Source: Toxonevra muliebris (Eukaryota; Arthropoda; Insecta; Diptera; Pallopteridae). Taken from it: a DNA stretch of 64,000 nucleotides. Positions 34,970-46,250 of the stretch are shown one piece after another. The position numbers and the translations under genes are program-made. Within the stretch, counting starts at the first letter, position 1. The number at the start of each line of letters is the position of its first letter. Under the pieces are notes generated by a model, which was given only the letters and a program-made list of their open reading frames with translations, was not told the DNA's origin and ran no database searches. The DNA lies in NCBI GenBank assembly GCA_963691655.1, contig OY829326.1:116409388-116473387 (forward strand), given 5' to 3'.

Positions 34970-37900
34970 ATGCATAAGCTCGAGTTTTTTCTGTTGATAA
35001 TTTCATTTTTACTTGCATTTATAAAAATTTTAAATGCACAAAATTTTATTGAATCCTCTGCTATTGTTTGTGTTCAAAATATTCTTGAACTTACATATGA
35101 GAGAAGTGATGATGGTAAGATAACTTTTAACATTACTCATAACTTGTAATCTATTAATATAACTTGTTTTCTTGAAGATACGGAAACAATACCTCCACCA
35201 GTAGAATTCATTAAAATAGGATCAAAAAATTACATAATACCAATAGGCAAAAAGGTACGAGTACATCAACATTTACAATATAAATAATTGATAGAGACAG
35301 AGGTAAGCTCTATCAGCTACGTATATGCTTTCTCATTTTTATATTAGTATTGTTGTGAATGTTGATAATTTAACTGATGCATATGAAAATAATTTACAAT
35401 AATAAATAATTATATTTTGCATCAAGGTAAATTGGTTCCAGGCTGCTGATATATGCCACTTTTATAACGGGCAATTGGCCAATATTGAAAATGAGGCTGA
35501 ACTGAACGCTGTAACTGAGTATCTAACGGACAAAAAACTTTATCACACTTTTTGGTTATCTGGCAATAATTTGAGAAAAGGAGGAGAATGGGTATGGGGA
35601 GATACGGGCAGATTAATGACCTATACCAAATGGTTACCGTTTGTTCCACTTGGTTCTACCGACAATGAGCATTGTGTACAATTTGTGTCTTATAAGGGAC
35701 GTCACATGAATGATATTGATTGCCGTTCCACATTTCAATGCCTTTGTGAAGAGAAACCTGCAATTCTTGGTAAGAACTACAAACAACTATACTTAGTTAC
35801 GACCATCAAATACAAAATATAATACTGTATATAAAAAACATATATTTTTTTGTAGATACTCAAAAAAAAGCAGCTCCTCCATACGATCCATTTGTCAAAA
35901 TAAGGAATAAGTATTATATAGTAGATGACGGTGAAAAGGTGAGTCAGTTTAAAATATAAACCCAAACCCCCCTCTTGGATCCAGTGGTGAAAGTATGTAT
36001 AGTAAAGCTTTCGTTTTTGAACGTGTTTGAACATACACATGTACACGAACATTCGAATCTCGTGAAGTTTACTTTCAAAATCACAAACCTGAACTACACG
36101 TTCAGTTCGATTTACAATAACTACACCAACTATACCAGCTTTACGGCAAGTGCAATTAAAAGTTCGTGTACCTGCACGAACTTTGATATAAAACAAAGAA
36201 AACCACCGAAAACATATTCAGAGGCCAAAACAACAACAAGAGCCACCTGCAAAAATGTAAATGGAAAAAACAACAACTGTCATAACCACAACGATCATAA
36301 TAACGTAATCATCTGCCAAAAGAAAATAGAGCTCTAAAAATATTTGGTAACTTTCTCAGCTCTAGATTAAGGTTCGTGCAGATACATGAAGATTTAACTA
36401 CACGTGATAACTACACGCGCAGTCATTTTAAACTGAATTGCACATGTTTAAAATACACGCGTGGTTCGGGTTCTTTTTTTCGGTGAATATTCTTAAATAC
36501 ATGAGTATACTTACTAACCGTGTACACGTGTATTCTTTAGATGTATAGTAGTTGGTGTTACACTCGAGTTATATCCCGTCTGCGGATAATTTATAGAATA
36601 TTTTAGTCAAATACAATCAACAATGCAATCTATTTACAGCCGCCAACGACTAAATAATAGAAGTACAAGTTATGAGAATATTAAGGTCAATAGGTCAGAG
36701 TAGAACAGTATATAAGTAATATATCATGACAATAGTACTTCAAGGTAAAAATACCTGGAGGCAAACGGTACAACAAAAACTGACGAATGACAATAAAAAC
36801 TGAGAATACGCGAAGTTAATAGTAGCGAATAGAGTCAGATAGAAAAGTCATACGGAGGAAAAAAGGCGGGAAAACACAGTTAAGGGAACGTTTTAAATAA
36901 TGTTTTTTTTTTCTTATAACATGGCAATGTACAATAACAGATTTCATACTACTATGATCAAAAAGTAGAGGAACTTCATGTATTGTGGTATAGGCGGGCA
37001 ATGTGGTACTGGGTCATATCTAATAAGTATATGCATTTGCTGTCTATCAGAAATGCTGCGGAATTAAAGAACACATGTTGTTGGTCAGTTGAACGAAACA
37101 TGTAAACTCGTGTGGCCGCCTTTTTTTTACTTGTTAATTATTGCAATATTTTAAAGGAAAAGTCGGTTTTTGTATAGTTGTAATTTTAAAACGGATAAAT
37201 CAAGTATTAAGTTTTACAAAACAAGTAATAGATTATGTAAATTTGAGATATGTATTTTCCATTTTTAATATTTTTCGTTCCAAATGCTACAAATCGGGAT
37301 TTGTGGTACACTAGAAGGCGGCTAATATGGTATAATATTAACGTGTTTTATGACTTGTTTGAAGAAGAGTTGGAGAAGCACAATTTTTCGCCAACTCATA
37401 TATATAAAGTAGACGAAACTGAACTTACTGTTGTGCAAAACAAGCTTCCAAAAGTCATCGGTAAAAAAGGCAAGTGACAAATAGGCGGTATGACCTCGGC
37501 CGAACGAGATTCACTCATTACGGTAATAGTCTTTTAATCTAAATAAAAACTAAAAGTTTTTAAACCTAGTTAATTATCCGTGTTTATGTATAGCAGTTAG
37601 CCAGTTGTGTTTCGGGTTTTTGAGATGGGTGCTTTGTGAGTTTTGTTAGATTTTGTCGTATATCTTTTTCGTTGGTCAGCACATCTAACTCGTTGTAAAG
37701 TAAACTATCAAAGATTGGTTCAAATTGGACTTGTACTTTAACAACAAATTCCAAAATAAAGAGCCTATACCACAATACCCGAAGTTCCTCTAAGGAAACT
37801 TTTGAATAAAACGCACATTTTTCATTTATTCATCCACATTTATTATATCACCTTCAAAGTACTCCTCTCCCAATACAATACACTTATTCCAACTATTTTT

Positions 37901-39151
37901 TCAGTCTTTGAATCATCGATTATTTTCAATTTCTGGTATGTCCTTTAGAGCAGCCAGCGGTTTCTCTTTATTCTCATCAATGGTATCAAAGCGGTGTCCA
38001 TGAAGTGGTTTTTAGAGTCGAGGGAAAAGAAAAAAGTCACATGTTGCCAGATTAGGTGAGTATGGGGTTCGCAAAACGCTATTTGTTTGTTTGTTTTTTG
38101 CTAAAATTTACGGATAACGATTGCTGTATGCGATGGAGCGTCATCATGATTTAAAAACAATGAATTATTTTGCCATAATTCTGGTATTTTTTACGAATAG
38201 ACTCTATAAAATGCCTCATAACACCAAGGTAGACTTCTTATTAACCGTTTCACCAGTTGGAAGAAACTCTTTTTGGACAGAACCACGGTAATCGATGACA
38301 ATCGTCAGCATGACTTTGATTTTGGAACGGCTTTGTCATGAAATTTTGGATTTCGGTTCATCTTTAGCAGGATATTTGGTTGATTTCTAAGGTGTTTCTG
38401 AATAGTAGACGTAGATCCTTGTTTCATCTCCTGTTATTATGCATTTTAAAGCATCATCACCCATCAAAAGCATCTCTATGGACACTGCAAATTCTTTGCT
38501 CAACAAATTTTTCATAATGAAAATCACCGAAAAAATGCGATAAATCATAAACCAATGGGTTGTGCCAACCCATAAAAACGATTAAGACGCGATTTTTGAA
38601 TACAAAATTTCCTTTACCTTTTGATCATTGTAGTATCTTTCCGACTTTTTCATATGAATCCCTTCGATTCGAGATTAAATATTTGCTATGCTGGAATAAA
38701 AATGGCCCTATTTTTATTTAAAATTAAGTTCATTTACAAGTGTAGTTTATTATCAACAACCATTTTGTTTTATATTTTTATGATATTAATATACTACATA
38801 TTTAAATATAAATATTTTCAGGTGAATTGGTTTCAAGCCGGCGATCTGTGTCGCGCAAAGAATTCACAATTGGCCAATATTGAAAACGAATCTGAATTGA
38901 ATGCTATATATAATTATATTAGCAATAACAATTATGACGGTTGGTTTTGGATATCCGGTAACGATTTACGCAAAGAAGGAAGATTTGTCTGGGGCGATAC
39001 TGGCAAACCAATGGCGTATACCAAATGGCAACTGGATGATCCTAATAATTATAACAACAATGAACATTGTGTGCTATTGAAAAGGGAAGGAGAATTTGTA
39101 ATGCTCGATATAGATTGCAACAACACTTATAATTATATTTGTACATATTGA
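34970..39151 (+). CDS. Secreted dual C-type lectin domain protein, copy 6
   Basis: Exons 34970-35114, 35178-35254, 35427-35769, 35856-35938, 38822-39151 (TGA 39149-39151) encode 325 residues. Signal peptide about residues 1-23 (MHKLEFFLLIISFLLAFIKI then L-N-A). One N-terminal cysteine (V-V-C). CTLD1 has F-V-P-L-G-S-T-D-N-E-H-C in place of EPN and an additional cysteine near its end (F-Q-C-L-C). CTLD2 has D-P-N-N-Y-N-N-N-E-H-C. Intron 4 is 2,883 bp and contains pogo and mariner relics, so the last exon lies far away, but its phase and sequence fit. AATAAA at 39244-39249 is a candidate polyadenylation signal. Confidence 0.84.
35990..36560. repeat. Inverted-repeat-rich sequence in intron 4 of copy 6
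   Basis: Several GTGTACACG/CGTGTAC-type units occur (CATGTACACGAACATTCG at about 36039, AAGTTCGTGTACCTGCACGA at 36161, GTACACGTGTATTC at 36522), together with AACTACACG/CGTGTAGTT relatives. This looks like a degenerate foldback element. The overlapping open frames here are its by-products. Confidence 0.4.
37270..37520 (+). mobile_element. pogo/Tigger-type transposase fragment
   Basis: Frames encode N-V-F-Y-D-L-F-E-E-E-L-E-K-H-N-F, then I-Y-K-V-D-E-T-E-L-T-V-V-Q and, across a stop, T-S-A-E-R-D-S-L-I-T-V. The V-D-E-T region matches the first catalytic Asp of pogo/jerky (DDE_1) transposases. Only this part survives, in intron 4 of copy 6. Confidence 0.75.
37790..38530 (-). mobile_element. mariner (SETMAR-type) transposase relic
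   Basis: Read on the minus strand, about 38330-38250 gives V-M-L-T-I-V-I-D-Y-R-G-S-V-Q-K-E-F-L-P, the region of the first catalytic Asp in mariner transposases. Later come P-L-A-A-L-K-D-I-P-E and, near 37840, a G-E-E-Y-F-E-G-D-like end. Frames are broken throughout. It is oriented against the host lectin gene. Confidence 0.7.
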
Positions 39152-40053
39152 GATTTCTCTTGATTTACATATATATATCCTTTATAATGTACTTCATTGT
39201 GCATATAATTTAATTGTTTAGATTAATTAAAACTTGTCTCTTGAATAAAATTTTTTAATGAAAACTTAAATATTGATAATGTTCTTTGGTATTTTGGATG
39301 CGAATAGTAAATTTTTCTTGTTATTCTAAGTTTCTAATGGGATTTCCATATTGATAGATTTTCCCCCTGATTAAACATTTTTAGTACTTTTAAAGATTAA
39401 TTAAAAAGTGAGACTATGATTTATTGATGATTTATACTCGCAAAACTGGCTAGTAAAAAATAAACTTGCATATCGGCGATTCCGGAAAAAAAATTATTAA
39501 TTGCAATTGAAAAATAGACAACATTAGCTGCGATCTTTTATGCATCAAACAAGAAGAAACAAAAAACATTAACCCTTTATAGCTGCCATTGATTTCCAAA
39601 TGGACCTACGATATGCATATAATTTTTTGGTTATCTCGTCCTCTCCCACATCACATTGACTAAAGCTCATGAATCCTTTTGCGTAAATTCATTGAGTAAA
39701 TATTGCTGTGGACTGGTTGTGAATGTCTATTGCAATTAGTAATATTAAGTGGTTCACACAACCAGAATAAAGCTTTAATCAGAATTTCAACGTATCGGCG
39801 ATTTTACGCAACGCTGTCACCAATAAAACGCTCATGGCCGCTTGATATGGAACAATATTGCAGCAGACTTAGAGCAAACTTCATCGAACGACGTAGTAAC
39901 AGGTTGAATTTTATTATTATTGTAATATAATTTAGTGGAAAGTTTATAGAAAAAGTATACAAACTTGAATGTTTGTATGATTTTATAAGATGACAACAAC
40001 TGATTTTAATTTAAAACGTGAGAATCAAAAACAAGTACATAATTAAATTATTT
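39152..40053. other. Intergenic sequence after copy 6
   Basis: TTAACCCTTTATAGCTGCC at 39569 is another piggyBac-like end (followed by CCATTGATTTCCAAATGG with short inverted arms). No right end was found. Otherwise AT-rich without a gene. Confidence 0.35.
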
Positions 40054-40179
40054 GGCCGATTCACAGGTTGTCATATACTGTCGTATAGTCATAATGGCAT
40101 ATGATTTTGTATAAAAAATGGGATAATTTAGGACAAATGAGAGGATACGATACCAAATAAGATACCTTGTGAATTACCC
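40054..40179. mobile_element. 126-bp MITE with perfect 8-bp target duplication
   Basis: AATTATTT flanks both ends (40046-40053, 40180-40187). The ends GGCCGATTCACAGG and CCTTGTGAATTACCC are imperfect inverted repeats. An 8-bp duplication points to the hAT superfamily. The interior matches the element at 22982-23097. Confidence 0.7.
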
Positions 40180-40187
40180 AATTATTT

Positions 40188-40519
40188 AATGAACGAATCA
40201 TGAGCATTATTATATTTGATGGATTTTCTAATATATTTTCTTATTGTTATTATATAATTTCGCACGGAAACGTGCATTACTTGGTTTCTAAATTAACATA
40301 TAAATAGCTTTGAATATATAAGCTTGTGATATTAGCCGTGGATTTTAAATTGTATATCAAATGGAACAAGATTTGTCGTCCAGCTTGTCAAAAGAGTATC
40401 TGCGCCACTATTTTATGTCATTAGGTCCAGTAATTTAACCCAAGCTATTAAAAGCAATGTATTGTATTTTCACTTTTAAAACTAATAAAATGAATATGCA
40501 GAATTGCTAAAATTGTGAG
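40188..40519. other. Intergenic sequence before copy 7
   Basis: Nothing recognised. Confidence 0.3.
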
Positions 40520-40690
40520 TGGAACGTGAGCTAAAGCTGGAAATGCCTATGCATTAACAGCGTTTAAATACTTACATATATATGAAGTTAGAATAGGTTG
40601 TACTTAAGCATCATTTCTTGTCAAACCGCTATAGTATTGTGTGTACAGCGAGTACGACAAGTTTAAAAGATTGCTCCAGTCACGTTCACA
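40520..40690 (+). promoter_or_regulatory. Type B upstream block of lectin copy 7
   Basis: TGGAACGTGAGCTAAAGCTG (40520-40539) leads into GGAAATGCCT (40539-40548), the kappaB-like decamer. TCATTTCTTGTCAAACCGCT (40611-40630) and ATAGTATTGTGTGTACAGCG follow as in copies 4-6. Confidence 0.45.
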
Positions 40691-43600
40691 ATGCTTAAGC
40701 TAGAATTTTTTCTCTTTCTAATTATATTTTTATTTGCATTCATCTATAATATAAATGCGCAAAATTCTTTTGAAGCGACTGGTGTTGAGTGCATTCAAAA
40801 TATTCTTGAAATAACATATGAAAAACTTGATGACGGTGAGTAAACTTTAAATATACCTATTTCTAATTCATTGATCAAATATTAGGTTACTTAAAGATAC
40901 GGAAACACCACTTCCGAAGGCGCAAAACATTAAGATTGGATCAAAAAATTATATAATACCGATTGGCAAAAGGGTGAATACATACATACATACTATTATC
41001 AATACATATAAATATGCTACAATAACAAATAATTATTTTTACATCAAGGTGAATTGGTACCAGGCAGCTGATATATGTAAATTTTATAACGCTCAATTGG
41101 TGAATATTGAGGATGAGGATGAAATGATTGCTATAACTGAGTATCTAAATAACAAAACACTTTATTATTCGTTTTGGATATCTGGTAATAGTTTGCGCAA
41201 AGGAGGCGAATGGGTTTGGGGAGATACGGGCAAACCAATGGCGTATACCAAATGGTTACCGTTTGTTCAACGCGGTTCTACCAACAATGAGCATTGTGTA
41301 CAAATAATGACTTATAAGGGACGCCAAATGAACCATATCGACTGCCGTTCGAGTTTTCAATGCATTTGTGTGGAAAAACCTAAAAGTGTTGGTGAGCAGT
41401 ACTTTATATTTGGTAGTATCATAAATTAAATATGTACTAATATTAGAAAATGTAAATATTTTTTTTAGAAACCCAACCAGCTATAGCTCCCCCGGCCGCT
41501 CCATTTGTAAAAATACAAAATAAATATTATATATTAGATAATGGCGAAAAGGTGAGTACAGTGCTACTTATATAGTACATATTAATTGTTAAGTAGGGAA
41601 GTCAAACGTTATTTGTTGCCGGTACTGATAGAATACAAAAATATAGACTTGCGTGAGCGTTTTCAATCACTTTTCTCTTCAATTGGTTATGAAAGACTAA
41701 ATTTCGCAATTATGATAAGAATTTCCGTATTTGAAAAAATATAAATGTAATAAAAAGTAAAGTATTATTCAAAGGTCCCTGCAGTTCTTCAACGGGAAGT
41801 TTTAAGCGCTACCCAAAGAAAAATGTTTCAAACACTCACTTTGTGCTCTCGTGGAAGCTTAGAAGCGTTTGCATTGATTTGGAAACGTTTCAAAAATTTT
41901 TAATTGATAGGTATTATATTTACATATATATTTATGTATATGAGAATATAATAAGCGAAAGAGAAACAAAAAAATCAGAGTGTAACCATGTGCGTCTATC
42001 ATTCTAGGAAGCTTAACCCTCTCAGGATTTTCGTACACATATGTGTACATGAAATTTAACATTTTCCTGGACTTTGATTTAAATGCCAACCAAACAATTT
42101 TTTGATTGACGTCTTTGCTCTTTTTTCCTCTATCGCATTGGCACCTATTTTGTTACAATCGAAACCTAACCGTTAAAACTATTGGGACTTTTATAGGACA
42201 ACCACACTTTTTTTTTGTTTTTTTTTGTGTCGTCAATTTCAAAAAATTATTAAAAATACTTAATAATAAAAGGATATAAAAAAAAAAATTGTAGGTTGAT
42301 AGAACCTTCCTCTGTCGATAGAGACACATTTTGGGTAAGTCAAAGTGTTTTAAAGTTCCCTGAACGTTTTTTCGTACGGCTAAACCTGGACAGGTAAAAA
42401 TTCGTGAATAGTCTTTTTTGACACGTAAATCAACATGCCGATTTTTTCCTAACACAGGAAGTACACTTTCTCCTATGAGAGTTAATGTCAGTTCTAATCT
42501 CCAATATATAAAGGGAACCCTTAGTGTTGACATGATAGAGTTTTGGAACACTTTATTTCCCATTGTATACTAATTTGTAATTTACAAATATTCATAAGAA
42601 AGAGTAATTACTGATAATTACAATGTTATTTGTCTGAGCATATTCAATGAATAAATTAGTTGATTGAAGTAAACTCTTGCATTTGCTCTGTTTTGTGGTT
42701 TTCCCTTAACAATTTGCAGATATTCTCTCTGATATCATATGTAATGTTAATCTGTTCGAACAATGCGCTTGTTCAACTCAGAGGGGGTTTTTTTTGTAAA
42801 GCTATATTTATTTTTGATCAAAAATGATGAATCATTGCCAATGTTGGCAGAGTAAATTACGCCACGTATTTTACGCTATTCGTTACCTAAAAATAATGGT
42901 GTAAATTACATCACGAAATTTTGTTAATGTAACGTAAACAATGTACACAATGTAAAGAAATAAAAATAATATTTTTGAAGCATTTTCCTTTGCACCTTTA
43001 ATAATATTTATTTGAAAAAAATTAATTCTCAAAGTAAAAGTAATGTTTTGTTTTATTCTATACAATATATATTAAAAGAAATTTTATAATTTATTACTTA
43101 CTTCAGAATAATCAAATTTACTTTAGAACATTCCGATTCAGTTTCAGACACAAAAATACTTGTATTAATAAAAAAAAACTGTCAATATGATGAGTTTCCC
43201 AAGTTTCATTTCCTTTAATCCGTGGTAATTTTTGTGTTCTTTCTCTTTTTTCTTTGACTATGAACACGCTAGCGTAAGCATAACGGATTTTTTCGCAACA
43301 AAATGAAGCGGTGGAATTGAAATTTTGACATTTACTTGTCACTTTTTCCTATGCTCTCGAAAACAGGTGCCTTTTCCCGCAATTTAATTAAGGGAATTTA
43401 TATAAACTTGTAAATGCGTCGTAAACTCGTTAAATGTGTAAATTAGTCAAAATTTATATGAATTTTGGCAGTAAGTTTATGCGTTTCTACAGTTTACAAC
43501 GTTTTCGAGTTTGCTTTAACGAGAAATGCTTTAACCCTTTTGGCACGGCTTTCGAATTGCAGTTCTATATTATAATTTATGTATTCTATATGTTATATGT

Positions 43601-45612
43601 GCTTCACAGAATTACTCTGTTAAGGAAACTTGGTGGTTCTATAGTAGAGAGACTCAGGAGGGGCTGGTTGGTAAACCATTGTGTCATCCGTCATGCTATG
43701 TGGTGCAAATGTATACCAACCGTCCGATAAAATATAAATAATACAAATAAAAATCAATCTAAATTAAAAATAAAATAAAGCAATTCATTTATTAAAACTT
43801 TTGACACTGTCATTGTCGACACTTGGCACATAGTTGTCACTGCATTATCACTTTCTGCTTCATTTTTCAACAGCTTCTGAATATCTTCAAAATTTATAAT
43901 TTTTACTTTAATCTGTGGCCACCAATCCTAACACGTAGTACACATGTGTGCCACTCCTAAATTTTTTTATAAAAATGAAAATAAAATGTAAAATATTCTT
44001 ACCAGCTCTAGATCAAAAGTGAACCGAACTTTATTTACACGAAATTTAATTTGTTATAAATATTTCAAAATATGAAAAAAAATGTTTTATTAATGCGGCT
44101 GACGTTCGCCTCTGTCAACAAAATCCATAAACTGAGTACATGTTTGCGACGATATCTTAAAAAACTTTTAGGAATGTTCAAAATTGGTGGAACATATGTG
44201 TACCATTCGTCCGAAAGGGTTAAATGTATGCTTAAAATTACTGCAATTTCAAAGTGGCTGTTTATATTGGCGCAAACATGAATGATTGTGCGAGAGAGAG
44301 GTAGGTAGTCAGAAAATCGGCGCAACAAAATGTGTTCCATGTCCAAACTACTAACTGTTGTGATTTGGCAACTATGCTCGTTTGAGAGACTGCTCATACG
44401 GGCGCAACTATGAACGCCTGTCTGAAAGAGAGAGGTAGAAAAAATAAGTAGTCAGAAAAAGACAGACGTAGTAAGAAAAAGATAGAAGCTCGCCTGTCGT
44501 TTTTAACTACTTATTTTTTCTACCCCTCTCTACGGGCGCAAGCATGAACGCAAGTGTGAGGCGTTCATGCTTGCCACATAGAAAATTCATCAATGCGCCG
44601 ATTTTACTTTATTTTTAGGTTTATCGGCGTATCTTTTCCATCTTTTTCTTACTACCTAATTGTCTTTGTATTCTCACAAATAAATTTTGTTATGAAAATA
44701 ATCACAGCGGATTGCTTACAGTTGTTTACAATTCCTTACAAACTTTCCAATATTTACCTTTCTTTACGCGTAGTTTACGTCAAAAATGTAAACTATTAAT
44801 AAACTCAAAATTCCCGCGTAACATGCCAACAGTGATTCGTTGCTGCATCTAAGTATGTATATAACAAGTTTTAATTCCCAGTGTTTGTTTTCATTATCAA
44901 ACAATAATTACAGTAATTAACAATAATCGAAACTTAAATCATGTATTTTTTGCAAATTCTAAAAAAAAAAAATAATATACAAAAACCAAATTTCAAAGCT
45001 ATTACGTAATTTAATTAGTAAAAATCTCTTTGTCATCACTATTTTGTTTAGTGTACAAAAGGTTTTGTTAATGTGTTTGGGAGCCTACATAAAGGGCTTT
45101 ACTTGCCGGAAGATAATCGTACTCATAATCACTCTAGCTCAGGCGTCATACTATTTATTTCAAATGTAGTTAGTGAAACCTACTCAAAGCTTATTCATTA
45201 TTCTAACTTTTATTCTCATAGATCTTATTAAAAATATTACCCATATGGCCATTATGTACTTATCATATATTTTTAATTTCAGGTGAATTGGTTTCAAGCC
45301 AGTGATATGTGCCGAGCAAAGAATTCACAATTGGCCAATATTGAAAGTGAAAAAGAATTGAGTGCTATATATAATTATATTAGTGATAAAGCTTATGATG
45401 GTTGGTTTTGGCTCTCCGGCAATGATTTACGCAAAGAAGGAAGATTTGTCTGGGGCGATACTGGTAAACCAATGGCATATGCCAAATGGCAACTGGACGA
45501 TCCTAATAATTATGGTAACAACGAGCATTGTGTCCTATTAAAAAGAGAAGGAGAATTTGTAATGCTCGATATAAATTGCAATAACACTTACAATTATATT
45601 TGCGTTTATTGA
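40691..45612 (+). CDS. Secreted dual C-type lectin domain protein, copy 7
   Basis: Exons 40691-40835, 40897-40973, 41049-41391, 41469-41551, 45283-45612 (TGA 45610-45612) encode 325 residues. Signal peptide about residues 1-23, ending N-I-N-A. One N-terminal cysteine (V-E-C). CTLD1 has F-V-Q-R-G-S-T-N-N-E-H-C instead of EPN and the extra cysteine F-Q-C-I-C also seen in copy 6. CTLD2 has D-P-N-N-Y-G-N-N-E-H-C and M-L-D-I-N-C. Intron 4 is the longest of the array (3,731 bp) and holds two piggyBac-like elements and a foldback cluster. The CTLD1 exon is closest to copy 5, the CTLD2 exon closest to copy 6. Confidence 0.84.
42017..42481. mobile_element. piggyBac-like MITE with GTACACATATGTGTAC palindrome
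   Basis: TTAA at 42013-42016 and 42482-42485 flanks CCCTCTCAGGA at the left and TCCTATGAGAG at the right. Sixteen bases inside the left TTAA stands the perfect palindrome GTACACATATGTGTAC (42033-42048). An open frame on the minus strand (42153-42563) runs past the element edge and shows no transposase features. Confidence 0.6.
43535..44219. mobile_element. piggyBac-like element in intron 4 of copy 7
   Basis: TTAA (43531-43534 and 44220-44223) flanks CCCTTTTGGCACGG at the left and CCATTCGTCCGAAAGGG at the right. Near-palindromes (TTCGAA; GGAACATATGTGTACC) again lie about 16 bases inside. ACATGTGTGCC near 43944 is a third related site. No transposase is visible. Confidence 0.6.
44240..44585. 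mobile_element. Composite of FB1 foldback elements
   Basis: Three arms of the family seen at 15851-16029 occur here: GTGGCTGTTTATATTGGCGC (44252), GACTGCTCATACGGGCGCAA (44388) and CTACGGGCGCAAGCATGAAC (44530). AGAGAGAGGTAGAAAAAATA pairs with TATTTTTTCTACCCCTCTCT. The overlapping arms suggest one copy inserted in another. Confidence 0.55.
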
Positions 45613-46248
45613 GATTTTTTTCTAATTGCCTACAATTTATTAAAATTTTTAAATTGTTACCTTAATTTGTTTAGATATTAATTATGATTTTTTTTTTAAA
45701 TAATTATGTTATTTAATATAGGGCGAAATTTGTTAATTGAAAATGAAGATTTATAGTTTTAAACAAAGTATAATAATGTTTAATTAATTATGATTTGTGT
45801 TATTCCACAAAAATTTTAATAATTTTTATTGATAATAATCCTAGGGTTACTCCAGTTAAATTTTTTGATTTGAAATGCAGTAAGTTATATTTAAGCCTTC
45901 ATAAATAGATGGCTATGAAGTAATTCCGAAATGCAACTCGAAATCATTGTTGCTTGACAGCTGTTCACATAGAATGCCAGTAAACTGGCAAAGTCAATCG
46001 TAGCTTCAAGTCATTGCTTCCACTTGCAAGTCAAAATTGCATACTTTATTGATAACCTTTGAAGATAATGAAATTTTCATGCATATTCAAATGTGATTCG
46101 ATTATGCACTCTGCTCATATAAATATGAAAAAGTAGATCAGTTTTTATTAATAGCTCAATGCAAATTAAAAATTCATATCACTTACTTACATATATAATA
46201 AGTTGATGGACACGAATTCTCTTCGATATTCTTTTCTACCTTTTAATA
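45613..46248. other. 3' flank of copy 7
   Basis: AT-rich flank; no gene. The lectin array ends here as far as the sequence shows. Confidence 0.35.
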
Positions 46249-46250
46249 TA

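Noticed and set aside
35777..36337. Open frames of 120-139 residues on both strands
   Set aside because: They are in intron 4 of lectin copy 6 over an inverted-repeat-rich stretch; overlap of long frames on both strands points to repeat composition, not coding.
42153..42563. 136-residue minus-strand frame
   Set aside because: It spans the right edge of a piggyBac-like MITE and shows no transposase motifs.
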